DNA of 14,665 nt, taken from positions 1-14,665 of the forward strand of contig DATBMY010000502.1 of the NCBI GenBank assembly GCA_036554605.1, given 5' to 3'. A program made the translations under genes and the position numbers. Source of the stretch: DATBMY01 sp036554605 (GTDB lineage Bacteria > Acidobacteriota > Blastocatellia > UBA7656). A model generated the notes under the pieces. That model was not told the origin of the DNA. It saw nothing but the letters and a program-made list of their open reading frames with translations, and did no database searches. Positions 13,535 through 14,665 of this stretch are shown here, in pieces. How positions within the stretch are numbered: the stretch's first letter is position 1; every line of letters begins with the position of its first letter.

Positions 13535-14665
13535 ATGAAGTCCAAAGCGCGATATCTTATACTTCTCGCCGCGATTCTGGTCCCTATGGTCTTTGCCGGC
13601 GCGCACTCGGCCCAGCGTACGATGCGCGAGAGCGAAAATGACGCGACGACCCGAGAGAAGATCACTCGTGACTTCAACAATGCGCTCCAGGTCGCCAGGG
13701 AGCACTACGCGGGGCAGGTCGATTACAACAAGCTGACAAAGGCCTCGATCCTCGGCATGCTCCACACACTCGATCCTCACTCAGGCTACTTCGACGCAAA
13801 AGAGTGGGAAGCTTTCCAAAATGACCAGCGCAGCCGTTACTTCGGCATCGGCTCGACAATCGCCCAGCGAAACGGAAAGGTCTATATAATCTCTCCCTTT
13901 AAAGGCACGCCCGCGCACCGCGGGGGCATTCGATACGGCGATCAGATAGTTGCCGTTGACGGCGAATCGACCGAAGGGTTCACTTCGCTCCAGGTTTCAA
14001 ACAAGCTGATCGGCCCCGAAGGTAAGCCCGTAACCGTAAAGGTTTTGCGCGCTGGCTCAAGCCAGCCCATCGAACTCAGGTTCGTACGGGAGGAAGTGCC
14101 GCTGCCTTCGATAACCAACTATTACCTGTTTGGCAACGGAGTGGGCTATATAAACTTGAATCGCGGGTTCAACACGACGAGTCACGAAGAGATGCGCGAG
14201 GCGATGCGACAGTTGCAGGCGCAGGGGATGTCGTCGCTGATACTCGACCTGCGCGATAATCGCGGCGGGCTTGTTGATCAGGCGCAGAAGATATCGAACA
14301 TATTCCTATTCAAGGGCCAGAAGATCGTGACGCTGCGCGGCCGGCCCGCCGTCTTCCCGACTCGCGAAGCCGTCGCTTATAACAACGCGCCCGAGGAGAT
14401 CCCCGTTGTAGTGCTGATAAACCGGGGATCGGCGTCGGCCTCCGAGATAGTCGCGGGCGCGCTGCAGGACCACGACCGCGCCGTCATCGTAGGCGAAAAC
14501 AGCTTCGGCAAGGGGCTTGTGCAGAGCGTCTTTTCGCTCAACGACGGTTCCGGCCTGACGCTCACCACCGGCCATTTCTACACGCCGAGCGGGCGGCTGA
14601 TACAGCGGGAGTATACGGGGCAGTCGTTTTACGATTACTACCTGAAGCGAGGCGACAAGGAAGCG
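13535..14665 (+). CDS. Secreted PDZ-containing S41 C-terminal processing peptidase, copy 2 (cut by window end)
   Basis: The first 377 codons of a tandem paralogue are present, open in frame to the last base of the window, so its stop lies outside. GGAGAG about 8 nt upstream supports the ATG at 13535. The order matches copy 1: a signal peptide (MKSKARYLILLAAILVPMVF), a helical region, a PDZ domain (about 105-185), DLRDNRGG in place of DLRNNGGG, catalytic Ser301 in GSASASEI, Lys326 in GKG and Gln330. By eye about 60% of residues match copy 1 overall, but the catalytic region is almost identical even at DNA level. The PDZ domains differ more, which would allow different substrates. The missing part should be about 170 residues if it resembles copy 1. 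Confidence 0.93.
   Translation, partial: MKSKARYLILLAAILVPMVFAGAHSAQRTMRESENDATTREKITRDFNNALQVAREHYAGQVDYNKLTKASILGMLHTLDPHSGYFDAKEWEAFQNDQRSRYFGIGSTIAQRNGKVYIISPFKGTPAHRGGIRYGDQIVAVDGESTEGFTSLQVSNKLIGPEGKPVTVKVLRAGSSQPIELRFVREEVPLPSITNYYLFGNGVGYINLNRGFNTTSHEEMREAMRQLQAQGMSSLILDLRDNRGGLVDQAQKISNIFLFKGQKIVTLRGRPAVFPTREAVAYNNAPEEIPVVVLINRGSASASEIVAGALQDHDRAVIVGENSFGKGLVQSVFSLNDGSGLTLTTGHFYTPSGRLIQREYTGQSFYDYYLKRGDKEA
14411..14525 (+). repeat. Near-identical tract shared with the first S41 gene, block A copy 2
   Basis: This is the partner of 12591-12705, with two differences in 115 nt and a 97-nt identical run at 14429-14525. Confidence 0.9.
14578..14665 (+). repeat. Near-identical tract shared with the first S41 gene, block B copy 2
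   Basis: This is the partner of 12758-12845, with two differences in 88 nt. It is cut by the window edge. Confidence 0.9.

Overview
The window looks like an ordinary chromosomal segment from a free-living Gram-negative heterotroph. The best guess is Acidobacteriota, perhaps class Blastocatellia. That placement is inferred from the moderately high GC, the gene repertoire (fused E1 alpha/beta dehydrogenase, lone AmrS-type radical SAM enzyme, HGSNAT-like acyltransferase, tandem S41 peptidases) and clear Shine-Dalgarno sites. No taxonomic marker gene is present, so it stays tentative.

Layout, left to right. Bases 1-315 hold no recognisable gene. A tRNA-Ala(CGC) lies on the minus strand at 369-441 with its own promoter and terminator. 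It is transcribed back to back with a membrane acyltransferase of the HGSNAT/DUF5009 type (544-1737); the two predicted promoters share overlapping -35 boxes inside a 9-bp inverted repeat. After a strong terminator and a leader region with one doubtful small ORF, a single-chain E1 alpha/beta 2-oxoacid dehydrogenase follows (2099-4168, own terminator). Next is a secreted PBP4-type D-Ala-D-Ala carboxypeptidase with a histone-like Lys/Ala tail (4368-5738). It converges on an AmrS-type radical SAM protein (5760-6815, minus), which diverges from a DHH/DHHA1 phosphoesterase (6947-7903, plus). A minus-strand group follows: 3-hydroxyacyl-CoA dehydrogenase (7936-8826), a rhomboid protease with an N-terminal zinc ribbon (8965-10251) and a thiolase (10341-11531). 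The window ends with two tandem secreted PDZ/S41 C-terminal processing peptidases on the plus strand (11718-13367 and 13535 to beyond the edge).

How the genes relate. The thiolase and hydroxyacyl-CoA dehydrogenase catalyse neighbouring steps of beta-oxidation or acetoacetyl-CoA/butanoate metabolism and may form a regulon, although a rhomboid gene lies between them. The E1 fusion would feed acyl-CoA into the same central metabolism but has no E2/E3 beside it. The DacB-like enzyme, the rhomboid and the two S41 peptidases act at the envelope. Most other neighbours look unrelated, as is usual for a housekeeping stretch without large operons.

I found no mobile element, CRISPR array, phage gene or defence system, and nothing that amounts to a new multi-gene system. 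The most interesting observations are patchy near-identity between the two S41 genes that suggests gene conversion, the overlapping divergent tRNA/acyltransferase promoters, the GGATGAA-type heptamer repeats at the thiolase 3' end, and the unusual tails and domain fusions of several proteins.
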